Under the pieces are notes generated by a model. The model did no database searches, was not told the origin of the DNA, and saw only the letters and a program-made list of their open reading frames with translations. This document shows, piece by piece, positions 1 to 8,485 of a DNA stretch of 38,049 nucleotides. Numbering within the stretch: the first letter of the stretch is position 1; each line of letters starts with the position of its first letter. The DNA lies in NCBI GenBank assembly GCA_022712915.1, contig JAFLJQ010000011.1, positions 1-38,049 of the forward strand, given 5' to 3'. This DNA is from Gammaproteobacteria bacterium. Its GTDB lineage: Bacteria; Pseudomonadota; Gammaproteobacteria; UBA6429; Thiohalophilaceae. The position numbers were made by a program, and so were the translations under genes.

Positions 1-76
1 GGTAGGTAGGTAGGTAGGTAGGTAGGTAGGTAGGTAGGTAGGTAGGTAGGTAGGTAGGTAGGTAGGTAGGTAGGTA
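1..76. repeat. GGTA tetranucleotide microsatellite, 19 units
   Basis: Nineteen perfect GGTA units run from the first base of the window and stop about 20 nt before the BCCT transporter start codon, just before its GGAG ribosome binding site. The plus strand has a TAG in every frame across the repeat, so it is not coding in that direction. On the minus strand it would read as repeating Tyr-Leu-Pro-Thr. Its position in the leader of a gene is compatible with length-dependent expression control. It also begins exactly at the window edge, so its true length is unknown and a sequencing or assembly artefact is possible. Confidence 0.9.
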
Positions 77-97
77 GGGTTGGAGTAAATATACAGC

Positions 98-1651
98 GTG
101 AAAAACTGGGTATACAAAAAGAATAATAAGGTTTTACTTGACATCAATCCTTGGGTATTCGTGGTTTCAGTATTGCTGATCTTAGGCTTTGTGGTCGCCA
201 GCTTTATTTTTCTGAAGGAATTGAGCAGCACATTTTCCGAGACTCAGGCCTGGATTGCTAATCAGGCCGGTTGGTTCTTTGTCCTGGCGACCAACCTGAT
301 CCTGGGTTTTATCGTGTACCTTGCTTTCAGCCGCTTTGGTGATATTCGCCTCGGTGGTCGTGATGCCAAGCCCGATTTCACTCGTGTTGGCTGGTTTGCC
401 ATGTTATTCAGTGCCGGTATGGGCATTGGTCTGCTGTTTTATAGCGTGGCCGAGCCTATGTATCATCTGCTTTCGCCACCTCACGGTGCCAAAGCTGGTT
501 CGGTGGCGGCGGCCGAAGATGCCATGAAGACCACTTTCTTGCATTGGGGACTGCACGCCTGGGCCATCTATGCCCTGGTTGGCTTGGCGCTGGCCTATTT
601 TGCCTTCAACCGAAATCAGCCACTGAGTATTCGGTCTGTTTTTTACCCTCTGTTGGGTGAGCGTATTTATGGCGGCTGGGGTCATGCGATTGACATCCTG
701 GCCACGATCGCCACCCTGTTCGGCGTGGCGACATCCCTCGGTCTGGGTGCCAGCCAGGTTAATGCCGGTCTGAGTCACTTGTTCGGTGTGCCCGAAACTC
801 ACTTCGTGCAGATCCTGCTGATTACCGGTATCACTGCCATCGCAACCGTCTCGGTGGTGGCTGGCCTGGACAAGGGCATCAAACGTCTTTCAGAATTCAA
901 CATGTTGGCGGCGGTGGCCTTGCTGTTGTTTGTGTTATTGGTGGGGCCGACCTTGTTTATTCTAAACGGCTTTGTAGAAAATATTGGCCTGTACCTGAAT
1001 GATTTTTTCTATCTCAGTTTCTGGACTGAAACCTACAACGGAGGTCATTGGCAAAACGGCTGGACCGTTTTTTACTGGGGATGGTGGATCGCCTGGTCAC
1101 CCTTTGTCGGAATGTTTATTGCGCGTATCTCACGTGGCCGAACTATTCGCGAATTTGTTGCTGGTGTTTTACTGGTGCCGACCTTGATGACTTTTGTCTG
1201 GTTGAGTGTCTTCGGTGACAGTGCCATGTATATTGAATTGTTTGGTGGGGGAGGTATGGCCGAGGCGGTGAGCCAAAATGTTCCCCGTTCCCTGTTTTTC
1301 TTCCTTGAAAAATTGCCTGCGGCGGCGGGTTACACCGTATTCCCTGCCTGGTTGCTGACGGCATCCAGTCTGCTCGCTACCCTGGTGATTATTACTTTTT
1401 TTGTCACCTCATCAGATTCAGGCTCACTGGTGATCGATATGATAACCTCTGGTGGCAATCCCAACCCACCGGTTGCCCAGCGAATCTTCTGGGCGGTAAT
1501 CGAAGGAGTGGTGGCCGCCGCCCTGCTGATTGGAGGGGGGCTATCAGCCTTGCAGACGGCGGCCATTGCCACTGGTTTGCCTTTTACTCTCCTGTTGTTG
1601 TTGATGATTTTTAGCTTATATCGCGGCTTGAGCTCAGATCACAAGATTTAG
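98..1651 (+). CDS. BCCT-family betaine/choline/carnitine transporter
   Basis: A 517-residue polytopic inner-membrane protein of the betaine/carnitine/choline transporter family, which imports quaternary ammonium osmolytes with Na+ or H+. The family signature is clear around residues 325-345: a Trp-rich stretch (FYWGWWIAWSPFVG) followed by MFIARISRGRTIREF. Length and about 12 hydrophobic segments fit the family (usually 500-680 aa), and the long cytoplasmic C-terminal osmosensing tail of BetP is absent. The start is GTG at 98, preceded by GGAG at 82-85, and an in-frame TAA at 86-88 excludes a longer start. The gene follows the GGTA repeat directly and has higher GC than the island to its right. 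Substrate specificity (glycine betaine, choline or another compound) cannot be decided from sequence. Confidence 0.9.
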   Translation: MKNWVYKKNNKVLLDINPWVFVVSVLLILGFVVASFIFLKELSSTFSETQAWIANQAGWFFVLATNLILGFIVYLAFSRFGDIRLGGRDAKPDFTRVGWFAMLFSAGMGIGLLFYSVAEPMYHLLSPPHGAKAGSVAAAEDAMKTTFLHWGLHAWAIYALVGLALAYFAFNRNQPLSIRSVFYPLLGERIYGGWGHAIDILATIATLFGVATSLGLGASQVNAGLSHLFGVPETHFVQILLITGITAIATVSVVAGLDKGIKRLSEFNMLAAVALLLFVLLVGPTLFILNGFVENIGLYLNDFFYLSFWTETYNGGHWQNGWTVFYWGWWIAWSPFVGMFIARISRGRTIREFVAGVLLVPTLMTFVWLSVFGDSAMYIELFGGGGMAEAVSQNVPRSLFFFLEKLPAAAGYTVFPAWLLTASSLLATLVIITFFVTSSDSGSLVIDMITSGGNPNPPVAQRIFWAVIEGVVAAALLIGGGLSALQTAAIATGLPFTLLLLLMIFSLYRGLSSDHKI

Positions 1652-1876
1652 GCTGACAAGTGATAGCAAGTTCCATTGGAGTGTTATGCTATGCCTCAGT
1701 GTGGTCTTTCTGAACATAGACTCTTGTACTTTATGATGGGACTCTATATGACACGAGTAATCTAATTGAGGTTCATATGATGAAATATCCTTGCAGATTT
1801 ATCAGGTGCATAAATTAACTGGGAGCAGAAGAATGTTCAGACGACAAAGGTGATTGTATACAGTATGCCCTATATT

Positions 1877-2710
1877 CTAAAAAGGCGTGCTAGTTGTTGG
1901 TATTATTAGATTCATATTGATGGCCGTAGTTACGGCTTGACTGCGCGTGGTAGCATTGAATTTTTTCAAAATTTTCGCGGTGTGTACCTTTACAGTCCAA
2001 TGACTGATACTCAGGATTATTCCAATTTCCACATTTGTTTTTCCTTGTGAAATCCAATGAAGTATTTCACGTTCTCTATTTGTTAAGGCTATATTACAGG
2101 TGGCTGAAATATGTCTGTTTTCGTTAAAATAAATAGAACCAATCAATGAGTGAATAATTGGAATGACAGTTTTGACAATATGTTTGGTGTGATTATCCCA
2201 TTGTTTAATGTCAGTAAAAATAATGTAGCTCGCAGCTAATTTACTAATGTCCAGCATGCCGTGTGCCATAATATTTTGTACCCCTGATTTGGATAATTCC
2301 TGTTTTAGTGATCGGCAGTCCTGTGGGAATTTATATGAACCAAGTTTAATAAAAATGGGTGAGCATCCCTTAAGCCAATCACCAAATAGCAGGTTACCCG
2401 TTGCTTCATGATCTAATAAAAAGTGTTGGATAAAGTCGTTCTTAAATCCATAATTAATATGATATTTAACCTTTTTGTTACGGGTCGATATTATTCCAGC
2501 AAAACATTTTGTGTGAGGGAGTAGGAGACTAAGCACTTTCTGTGCTGAATCAAAGTCACTTTTTTTCTTGGTTGATTGACAAAGCATAACCAGATCCAAC
2601 AGTAGTCGTTCTTCACGTGCTGTTAACATTGTTTGTGCCACTCCATGTGTATGTATTTCATCCAATGTGTGTGCTTTGTCCAGTCGTTCTTTAAAAATTG
2701 GTGGTAGCAA
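1877..2710 (-). CDS. LuxR-family transcriptional regulator (EpsA-like)
   Basis: A 277-residue predicted DNA-binding regulator. Residues about 207-268 form a typical LuxR/FixJ helix-turn-helix (LTNREREILHWISQGKTN, then EIGIILSIS and TVKVHTAKILKKF). The wording of this domain resembles the EpsA regulators of exopolysaccharide loci. The N-terminal 200 residues resemble a ligand-sensing domain, but I do not see the invariant residues of acyl-homoserine-lactone receptors and no receiver domain is evident. The listed start is a TTG with no clear ribosome site. ATG at codon 28 (MLTAREERLL), with GGAG 11 nt upstream, is an equally good or better start. It is divergent from the biosynthetic cluster, with a palindrome (2773-2800) between them, so it is the obvious candidate cluster regulator. 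The target genes are inferred. Confidence 0.82.
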   Translation of the reverse strand: MLPPIFKERLDKAHTLDEIHTHGVAQTMLTAREERLLLDLVMLCQSTKKKSDFDSAQKVLSLLLPHTKCFAGIISTRNKKVKYHINYGFKNDFIQHFLLDHEATGNLLFGDWLKGCSPIFIKLGSYKFPQDCRSLKQELSKSGVQNIMAHGMLDISKLAASYIIFTDIKQWDNHTKHIVKTVIPIIHSLIGSIYFNENRHISATCNIALTNREREILHWISQGKTNVEIGIILSISHWTVKVHTAKILKKFNATTRSQAVTTAINMNLIIPTTSTPF

Positions 2711-2772
2711 ATATAACCGGTTGAATTTATACCCTCATGATGTACTACAAAATATGACAGGTTGTAAACCAT

Positions 2773-2800
2773 GCTACACTGTATGGTTTTACAGTGTAGC
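2773..2800. promoter_or_regulatory. Perfect 11-bp-arm palindrome, putative regulator operator
   Basis: Arms GCTACACTGTA (2773-2783) and TACAGTGTAGC (2790-2800) are perfect inverted repeats around the 6-nt spacer TGGTTT. There is no following T-tract in either direction strong enough for a terminator. The site lies about 63 bp upstream of the LuxR-family start, on the side facing the cluster, where an autoregulatory or divergent operator would sit. The binding partner is inferred. Confidence 0.55.
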
Positions 2801-4062
2801 TTAATTTGTGATAAATGACTGGCATTAATCACAAATAATCCCGGGTTATTTTATCATTAAGTGCACACCTCTTAAACATCTCTCCTCCTTAATTAAATTC
2901 ATAAGTTCATCGTCCGTATTTATGGCTATTGAAAATACCTATGCCCGTAAACGATGCTGTTTAATTTTGGTAAAGGATGGCTATACATCGTGTGATGCTG
3001 GATTTATACATTGCAAGAAAGAACTTATGGTTAAACAGGAATTGTTATAGAGGCAAGTTATTGTAAACAGTGTTGTCACTAGGAAACATAATCACAATAT
3101 TGTAAGTAAGGTTTATGGTTTGAACAAGCCAACGTTAAAGCCAGGAACGTTGAGCATATGTGATAAAGGTCACAATAATGATTTTTGATGTGGATAATTA
3201 GGATATAAATTTAATAACGAGTGCCCTGAATAGATTTAAGGCTGAACTCTTAGAGTATTTTTTATCTGTACCCTAACGGGGACGCAGAATACATGGTTCG
3301 TCTTTCATTGAAAAGCAGTTTCACGTTATATTCTAAATTTCATCAGTAGAAAATGCTTAAAAATACTATTTCTTAAAATTTATACGTTATCGATAATGAA
3401 ATATTGTAGTGAATCTCAATCAGGTGTAATAGTCGTTAAAGGTAAATATTATTAAATAGGCTTGATAGTTAATATCCTTGTGCGTCATATATTTTAAGTT
3501 AGTTTGACAACTATGTGCCATTGAAACGTGTATATGCACTCCTTTGCATGTGGTAGTTATGTTTGATCGATTATTGTGTATACATTAATTAGTCCTATGT
3601 GGGGTATATTTGAGCAGGTATAGAGTGACTTGTTTGTTGTATTAGCGCAGTGTGCTCCGTAATGAGTTCCTGATCTTAAAGTTAAATTAATGAAATGCAT
3701 TATGATGGTGCAAAAGGAGATTTCTTGAGACGATGTGTTGTAGCACTTTTTATTCCTCGTATTACAAAATATAGAATTTAAACAAATTAACCTAAACGGG
3801 TTATTGTGGTAATCAATGTTAAGGCGTAAATTTCGAGTCTTGGTAGACTGACGCTGAAGGCATAAAAAAATAATCAGTGCAGTTCGTTTAGAGTAATTTG
3901 ATATTGAATTGTGGATCGGCTTCCTGCTGTCATAAAAAACGGTTGTTTTTTATTCTGGTGTTCTACTTTAAAAATGAAGATGATTAGCGTTAACGTCATA
4001 ATGTCCGTGTATTATTAATTTTACACCGTTTTGATTGTGTTTTTTATATAAAACACCTGCGA
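2801..4062. other. Gene-free AT-rich leader region upstream of the cluster
   Basis: About 1.26 kb between the regulator and the first cluster gene with no convincing ORF. It contains the CRP-type site at 3159-3174, a TATAAA at 3204-3209, a short 18-codon ORF at 3293 without convincing support, a small AT-only hairpin (3932-3953), and a 7-bp inverted repeat (4037-4043 / 4050-4056) just before the first gene. I recognise no riboswitch class. A long leader transcript or small RNA is possible but not shown. Confidence 0.5.
3159..3174. promoter_or_regulatory. CRP/FNR-family site with perfect CRP half-sites
   Basis: TGTGATAAAGGTCACA matches the CRP consensus TGTGA-N6-TCACA at all ten defined bases. 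A possible -10 (TATAAA) lies at 3204-3209 on the plus strand, which would put the site about 50 bp upstream of initiation. It is the only such site I noticed in the intergenic regions, and it faces the biosynthetic cluster. It suggests control by cAMP-CRP or a related Crp-family protein. The distance of almost 900 bp to the first gene weakens a direct link. Confidence 0.55.
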
Positions 4063-5019
4063 ATGGATGTGCCAAAGAGTGTTGTTATAGTTTGTTTATT
4101 AATACCTATATTTGTACTTCTCATGCATGAATGTGAATTGAAGTCGGCGTATATATTTCCTGGGATTACCAATATTTCACGGATGCGTACTCCTGCGTTT
4201 GAATCACTGAAAGAATGGGTTGCCCCACATTATGATTTTCTTTCTGAACTTTTGTCCAAGGATATAAGGGCATGTGTGGTGGATGGCAAATGTAAAGGAA
4301 TGGGTGGGATTGAAGCGCAGATAATTGGTTATGCCGCTTCATGTGCTGTTTATGATCACTATGTCGAAAAAAGAGGTGAATCCAGTTATATCAGTGGCTA
4401 TAGCGTTGGTGTATTTGCAGCTTTTTATGCTGCCAGGTCAATTTCATTTTTGAATGGTGTTGGTTATCTCTACAATCTAAATAGAGTTATTGGTGATTTA
4501 TGTTTGCATGAAGATAAATTTGCAATGGCATCGGTAGTTGGTTTAACCAAAGAGCAGGTTATATCTGTAATTGGGGATAGGCAGGATATTGATATTGTTA
4601 ATCAGAACTCAGATACAAGTATGGTGATCTCTGGAAAGGATCATATGATTAGGCTCCTGGAGCCACAAGTTTTGGATGCGGGGGCTGTATTTTTTAAAAT
4701 GCTCCAAATTGAAAGGCCATACCATGCTAGTTTTTTAACAAAATGTAAGAGAGAGTGGTTGGACTGTTTGAACCGCGATGAGGTGATGGATCCGCTAACG
4801 CCGGTTATTTCACCAACCACAACACAAATACTTACAAATAGAAAAGAGTGTATTGACGAGATTGAGAGTAATTTTTGTTCTTCATTCTCATGGTTCGAAA
4901 CACTGAAACAAATGTGGAATCTCGGTGTTCGAGATATGTATGAATGTGGTGCAGGAAGTGATCTGGAGAGAATAGGGAAATATTCTGGATTAGACCATAA
5001 ATATCATCGGTTTGGATAG
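4063..5019 (+). CDS. Acyltransferase-like protein (FabD/PKS AT fold), atypical
   Basis: A 318-residue protein with the malonyl-CoA:ACP transacylase fold. The domain starts at AYIFPG (residue about 29). The nucleophile elbow is GYSVG with Ser114 rather than the usual GHSxG, and the distal catalytic His is in PYHASFL (His221). The usual GQGSQ after FPG is replaced by ITNIS, so specificity or even activity (transfer versus hydrolysis) may differ from FabD. The first 20 residues are hydrophobic and look unlike the family; ATG at 4123 (MHECELKSAY) is a plausible true start, though neither start has a good ribosome site. It is the first gene of the cluster. Together with the more canonical acyltransferase at 21293 it gives the cluster two such proteins. 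Loading malonyl onto the ACP, or editing stalled chains, are the likely roles. Confidence 0.72.
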   Translation: MDVPKSVVIVCLLIPIFVLLMHECELKSAYIFPGITNISRMRTPAFESLKEWVAPHYDFLSELLSKDIRACVVDGKCKGMGGIEAQIIGYAASCAVYDHYVEKRGESSYISGYSVGVFAAFYAARSISFLNGVGYLYNLNRVIGDLCLHEDKFAMASVVGLTKEQVISVIGDRQDIDIVNQNSDTSMVISGKDHMIRLLEPQVLDAGAVFFKMLQIERPYHASFLTKCKREWLDCLNRDEVMDPLTPVISPTTTQILTNRKECIDEIESNFCSSFSWFETLKQMWNLGVRDMYECGAGSDLERIGKYSGLDHKYHRFG

Positions 5020-5055
5020 TTTTACTGTTTGCAGCAAAGAAGGAAGGCATATTAA

Positions 5056-5748
5056 ATGAATGAGAGTGATTTACTGGAAGTGCATGCTGAGTCTGCTGTA
5101 GAAGATGTTGTTATATGCGAAATCAAAAATGAAATTGCATATTTTATTCTCAATAATCCACCTTCAAATCTCATGAATGAGACTTGGAGTATTCAGGCTC
5201 AGGATACGATTGATCTTGTTAGTTCTCTGGCAAATCAGAAAAAATTAAAAGGAGTAATACTTCATTCTTCGGGGAGACATTTTTCTGCAGGTGCCAATCT
5301 GGATAGCCTTGAAGAAGCTGTTGTTGGGAGAAAAGAGAATTATTTATCTCGCATGTTACAGAACAGTATCTATTTTGAAAAACTCTTCGACATTCCTGTT
5401 CCTGTCGTTGCGGCGCTAAGGGGGGTATGTATCGGAAGTGGACTTGAGTTGGCGCTTGCATGTCACTATCGGATTTGTGACCCACGTTCCGTTATGGGCT
5501 CCGTTGAAGCAACATTTGGCATTATGCCGGGCTGTGGAGCGACCGTCAGGCTTCAAAAACTTGTTGGTACTGGACGTGCTCTGGAGTTAATCATGAGTGG
5601 TAGAAGGATTAATGCCGAAGAAGCGCTTGCCCTTGGTGTAGTAGATGAAGTAGTCCCTCATCGTGACTTACTGGAAACCGCAGTGGATTACGTAAACAGG
5701 CTCTATCCGTGGTATGAAGTGAAGAGACGAAAAGTGGAGATGGTGTAA
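5056..5748 (+). CDS. Enoyl-CoA hydratase/isomerase (crotonase) family protein
   Basis: A 230-residue crotonase-fold protein. The two oxyanion-hole regions are present (HFSAGANL and GSGLELALAC), and both glutamates used by enoyl-CoA hydratases are retained: Glu131 in GLELAL and Glu151 in SVEATFGIMPG. It should therefore be able to hydrate or dehydrate an acyl thioester. It is shorter than typical crotonases (about 260 aa), lacking part of the C-terminal helical region. AAGGAAGG precedes the ATG at 5056, and its TAA overlaps the next ATG (TAATG at 5746-5750), indicating translational coupling to the ketosynthase. In this cluster it could dehydrate 3-hydroxyacyl intermediates of the elongation cycle or assist the DpgA reaction as DpgD does; sequence alone does not decide. 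Confidence 0.85.
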   Translation: MNESDLLEVHAESAVEDVVICEIKNEIAYFILNNPPSNLMNETWSIQAQDTIDLVSSLANQKKLKGVILHSSGRHFSAGANLDSLEEAVVGRKENYLSRMLQNSIYFEKLFDIPVPVVAALRGVCIGSGLELALACHYRICDPRSVMGSVEATFGIMPGCGATVRLQKLVGTGRALELIMSGRRINAEEALALGVVDEVVPHRDLLETAVDYVNRLYPWYEVKRRKVEMV

Positions 5749-6971
5749 TGGAACGTGTGGTTGTAACAGGTTTAGGTTTAATTAGTCCTTTGGGCATTGA
5801 TTTAAAAAGCTCATGGGAAAACTGCGTTGCGGGAGAATCTGGCGTAGGTCAAATTACCCATTTTGATACACGTGACTTCAAGATAAAAATTGCTGCACAA
5901 GTTGCGGATAGTTTTGATGACATGGTAGTAAAAAGTATCAAAAAACGTATTCGAAAACAGATGACTCGTAGTGTTCAAATGTGTTTTCTTGCGACCCAAA
6001 TGGCTGTAGAGGATTCTGGTATAGAATTTAGAGAAGAAAACTCTGACAGATATGGTGTTGCCATTGGTGCAAGTGGTACTGACTATCCTAGTGATGATAT
6101 GGCTGACACTTCAGTGTTTAACAGCTCTAGAATTGTCAAATCAATGTCAAATGCTTTTCCTGCTTGGTTAAGTTTGCATTATGGATTGAAAGGTCCAAGT
6201 TTCACCGTTGGTACGGCCTGTTCATCAGCCGGTTACGGTATGGCGCTGGCATTTGATCAAATTGCTCTCGGCTTATGTGACGTCATGATAACGGGAGGGG
6301 CATGTGCACCGATCCTTCCTGAATTTATTGCTGGTTTTGGCGATATCCAGGCAATGTCTGAGCGTGAAACTAACCCAATAGAGGCTTCATGCCCATTTGA
6401 TCGTAGACGTGATGGTTTTGTCATGGGAGAAGGTTCAGGGATGTTAGTACTTGAATCAGAAAAATCAGCTCGTGCAAGAGGTGCCCATATTTATGCCGAA
6501 TTACGTAGACCAGCCTTGTTGGGTGAAGCATACAATATTGTTTCGCCAGGAGTCGATGGTGTGGGGATGGCACGTTGTATGGAAACAGCTCTGAAGCAAG
6601 CTGGGATTGATGCTTCTCATGTTGATTATATAAATGCTCATGGGACATCAACACCATTGAATGACCTCTATGAATCTAAAGCTATTAAAAGTGTTTTTGG
6701 TTCACATACTAAAAAATTAGCGGTGTCTTCAACTAAATCAATGACAGGTCATTGTTTGGCTGCTGCTGGAGGTGTTGAAGCGGTCTTGTCTTGCATGGCA
6801 ATAGAGGATGGTGTTATTCCACCAACCATAAATCTTCATGAACAGGATTCTGAAATAGATCTTGATCTTGTACCGTTAGAGGCAAGGCGTATGCCGGTAA
6901 ATGTTGTTTTATCAAATTCATTTGCATTTGGTGGACATAATTCTGTTGTGCCATTCATAAGATATGGATAG
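5748..6971 (+). CDS. Beta-ketoacyl-ACP synthase, FabF type
   Basis: A 407-residue condensing enzyme of the KAS I/II family. The catalytic triad is intact: Cys158 in GTACSSAG, His298 in NAHGTSTPLND and His335 in TGHCLAAAGG, with the conserved Lys in SSTKSM. The C-terminus has the usual NSFAFGGHNS glycine-rich loop. The cysteine is present, so this is a chain-extending synthase and not a Ser-type decarboxylase as in beta-branching cassettes. It would condense malonyl-ACP with an acyl chain. It overlaps the upstream crotonase by one base and precedes the ACP by 38 bp, as in type II fatty acid or aryl-polyene loci. No FabG-type reductase accompanies it; the FadB-like dehydrogenase at 8486 may supply that step. 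Confidence 0.92.
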   Translation: MERVVVTGLGLISPLGIDLKSSWENCVAGESGVGQITHFDTRDFKIKIAAQVADSFDDMVVKSIKKRIRKQMTRSVQMCFLATQMAVEDSGIEFREENSDRYGVAIGASGTDYPSDDMADTSVFNSSRIVKSMSNAFPAWLSLHYGLKGPSFTVGTACSSAGYGMALAFDQIALGLCDVMITGGACAPILPEFIAGFGDIQAMSERETNPIEASCPFDRRRDGFVMGEGSGMLVLESEKSARARGAHIYAELRRPALLGEAYNIVSPGVDGVGMARCMETALKQAGIDASHVDYINAHGTSTPLNDLYESKAIKSVFGSHTKKLAVSSTKSMTGHCLAAAGGVEAVLSCMAIEDGVIPPTINLHEQDSEIDLDLVPLEARRMPVNVVLSNSFAFGGHNSVVPFIRYG

Positions 6972-7009
6972 CACCGTAATAATTTGAATAATTAAGTGAG
7001 GGATAAAAA

Positions 7010-7321
7010 ATGACTGCGATTACAAATGAAATTAAACAAGAAGTATCTTCTTTTGTTAAAGAGTATTTTGCTGATGAGTGTGAAATAGATATTGATGATA
7101 TCAAGGATGAGACAAAAATAATTGAAGATCTTGACGGTGATTCACTTATGTTTTTATCACTGTTGGAAATTATACGTAAAAAATATGATGTCCAGGTTGA
7201 GATTAAAACAATTGGGAAGAGTTTAATGAAAAGACCGGCTGAAACAATAGGTGAGTTAACTGACATGGTGCTTCTGGTGATCGAGCATGGTGAAAATATC
7301 CCTGATGTGGCCGTAGCCTAA
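7010..7321 (+). CDS. Acyl carrier protein
   Basis: A 103-residue acidic carrier protein. The phosphopantetheine attachment site is Ser45 in DLDGDSLMFL, the normal D-S-L context of ACPs. The protein is slightly longer than FabAcpP (about 78 aa), with extra residues between helices II and III (VEIKTIGKSLMKRPAE). A good ribosome site (GAGG) lies about 10 nt before the ATG. It lies between two ketosynthase-like genes, which is the arrangement expected of a cluster-dedicated ACP, analogous in role to DarC or ApeE/F-type carriers. It is the only carrier protein I see in the window, and the AcpS-like protein at 13463 is its probable activating enzyme. Confidence 0.9.
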   Translation: MTAITNEIKQEVSSFVKEYFADECEIDIDDIKDETKIIEDLDGDSLMFLSLLEIIRKKYDVQVEIKTIGKSLMKRPAETIGELTDMVLLVIEHGENIPDVAVA

Positions 7322-7344
7322 TAATTTATTAAGGTTGAATAAAT

Positions 7345-8469
7345 ATGCAAGCAGCAAAAATAATTGGCACCGGGGCATTTCTCCCAGGAGAAGCAATACC
7401 GTTTGATGACATTCAGGCGTATCTTGGAGATGTGCCGGATGCACCTAAGCGAGTAAAACAATGGATGAAAGATATGACTCCGGTCATGAAAGATATGCTT
7501 GCGATGGAAAATTATTATTACGCTCTTGATGGTAAAACGCGGGAATTTACTGAAGACAATGTCTCGATGTCTGTAAAGGCTGTAAATAAGGCCCTTGATG
7601 CAGCGGGAGTTGAAGCTTCAGATATTGATCTAATCTGTTATGGTTCTGCTCAGCAGAATCAAATGCCGCCAGCGACGGTTCGTATACAGGAAGCGTTAGG
7701 TATCAAAACATGTGCAGAAATAGCAATTGTTTCAAATTGTACATCTGCATATAAATCTTTGCTGATAGCAACTGAGATGGTGAAATCAGGACAAAGTAAA
7801 AATGCCCTTGTTATATCATCAAATCTGGTTTCATCGTCTATGATACCTGAATATTACAATCAGAAAAAATTAACGCGTGAAACTGTATTTATGCGTTGGT
7901 TTTTGTGTGATGGTGCTGCAGCAATGGTTATTAGTTCTGAGGATAATGCTAAGAAAGGTTTGGTCATTGAGGGTAATTTTCTCGAGTCCATCGGTTATGA
8001 TCGTGAATCAATTATGCACGATGGCCGACCTGCCAGGCCAATGTCGCCGCTTGAAGAGTTTGATTCTGCTTCTCATCATGTCATGCAAAGTTTTCGAAAT
8101 ACTCTTAACTCCGGTGTTTTTCAGGAAGAGACAGGTAAATCTGTTATGTTTTCAGGTATGAAACGCATGGTGAAAAAGCTGGATCTTAATTTTGATGGTC
8201 TTAAATATTTACAGCTTAATCTACCAAGTAAACAAATTGTGGAAATATTGCTTGACGAAGTACTCGAGCTGGGTATTGAAAGATCGTCGTTATATACCAA
8301 ACTTGATGAGCTTGGTTACTGTGGTCCACCAATGGCTCTTATGTGCATCGACCAAATTATGCGAAATGAAAATTTGAAAAATAAAGATAAGGTTTTGAGT
8401 TTTGTCACGGAAGTTAGTAAGTTTATGCAAGCCGGGTTTTTACTTCGCGCTGACGGATATGCAAATTAG
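7345..8469 (+). CDS. KAS III-like (DarB-like) ketosynthase with altered active site
   Basis: A 374-residue thiolase-fold protein of the FabH/KAS III group. The nucleophile is Cys132 in VSNCTSAYKS, and FLCDGAAAMVIS matches the conserved GDGAAA strand. In the C-terminal half the normal His (HQxN) is replaced: the aligned stretch is LNLPSKQIVE with Asn292 at the His position, and the GNTS asparagine is replaced by Tyr325 in LGYCGPP. An N-terminal YYALD motif recalls the DarB ketosynthases of dialkylresorcinol loci, and a DarA homologue lies at 14166. Loss of the His/Asn pair suggests that it does not do decarboxylative condensation; acyl transfer or head-to-head condensation would be more compatible. 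It is not an HMG-CoA synthase by length or motif. The DarB assignment is moderate; the KAS III fold is secure. Confidence 0.75.
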   Translation: MQAAKIIGTGAFLPGEAIPFDDIQAYLGDVPDAPKRVKQWMKDMTPVMKDMLAMENYYYALDGKTREFTEDNVSMSVKAVNKALDAAGVEASDIDLICYGSAQQNQMPPATVRIQEALGIKTCAEIAIVSNCTSAYKSLLIATEMVKSGQSKNALVISSNLVSSSMIPEYYNQKKLTRETVFMRWFLCDGAAAMVISSEDNAKKGLVIEGNFLESIGYDRESIMHDGRPARPMSPLEEFDSASHHVMQSFRNTLNSGVFQEETGKSVMFSGMKRMVKKLDLNFDGLKYLQLNLPSKQIVEILLDEVLELGIERSSLYTKLDELGYCGPPMALMCIDQIMRNENLKNKDKVLSFVTEVSKFMQAGFLLRADGYAN

Positions 8470-8485
8470 GATAGGTGTTGGTCAT

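Noticed and set aside
1-80. Coding repeat on the minus strand (Tyr-Leu-Pro-Thr units)
   Set aside because: The frame is open through the repeat, but there is no start or supported protein on that strand, and the repeat lies in the leader of a clear plus-strand gene.
404-802. 132-codon minus-strand ORF inside the BCCT gene
   Set aside because: Antisense shadow of a clear membrane transporter gene with no start signal or family pattern.
2623-2832. 69-codon minus-strand ORF overlapping the regulator start
   Set aside because: It is a different frame of the regulator's first codons and spans the palindrome; no family pattern is visible.
3293-3349. 18-codon ORF (MVRLSLKSSF...) in the long leader as a leader peptide
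   Set aside because: Weak ribosome site, no regulatory codon run and no adjacent attenuator hairpin.
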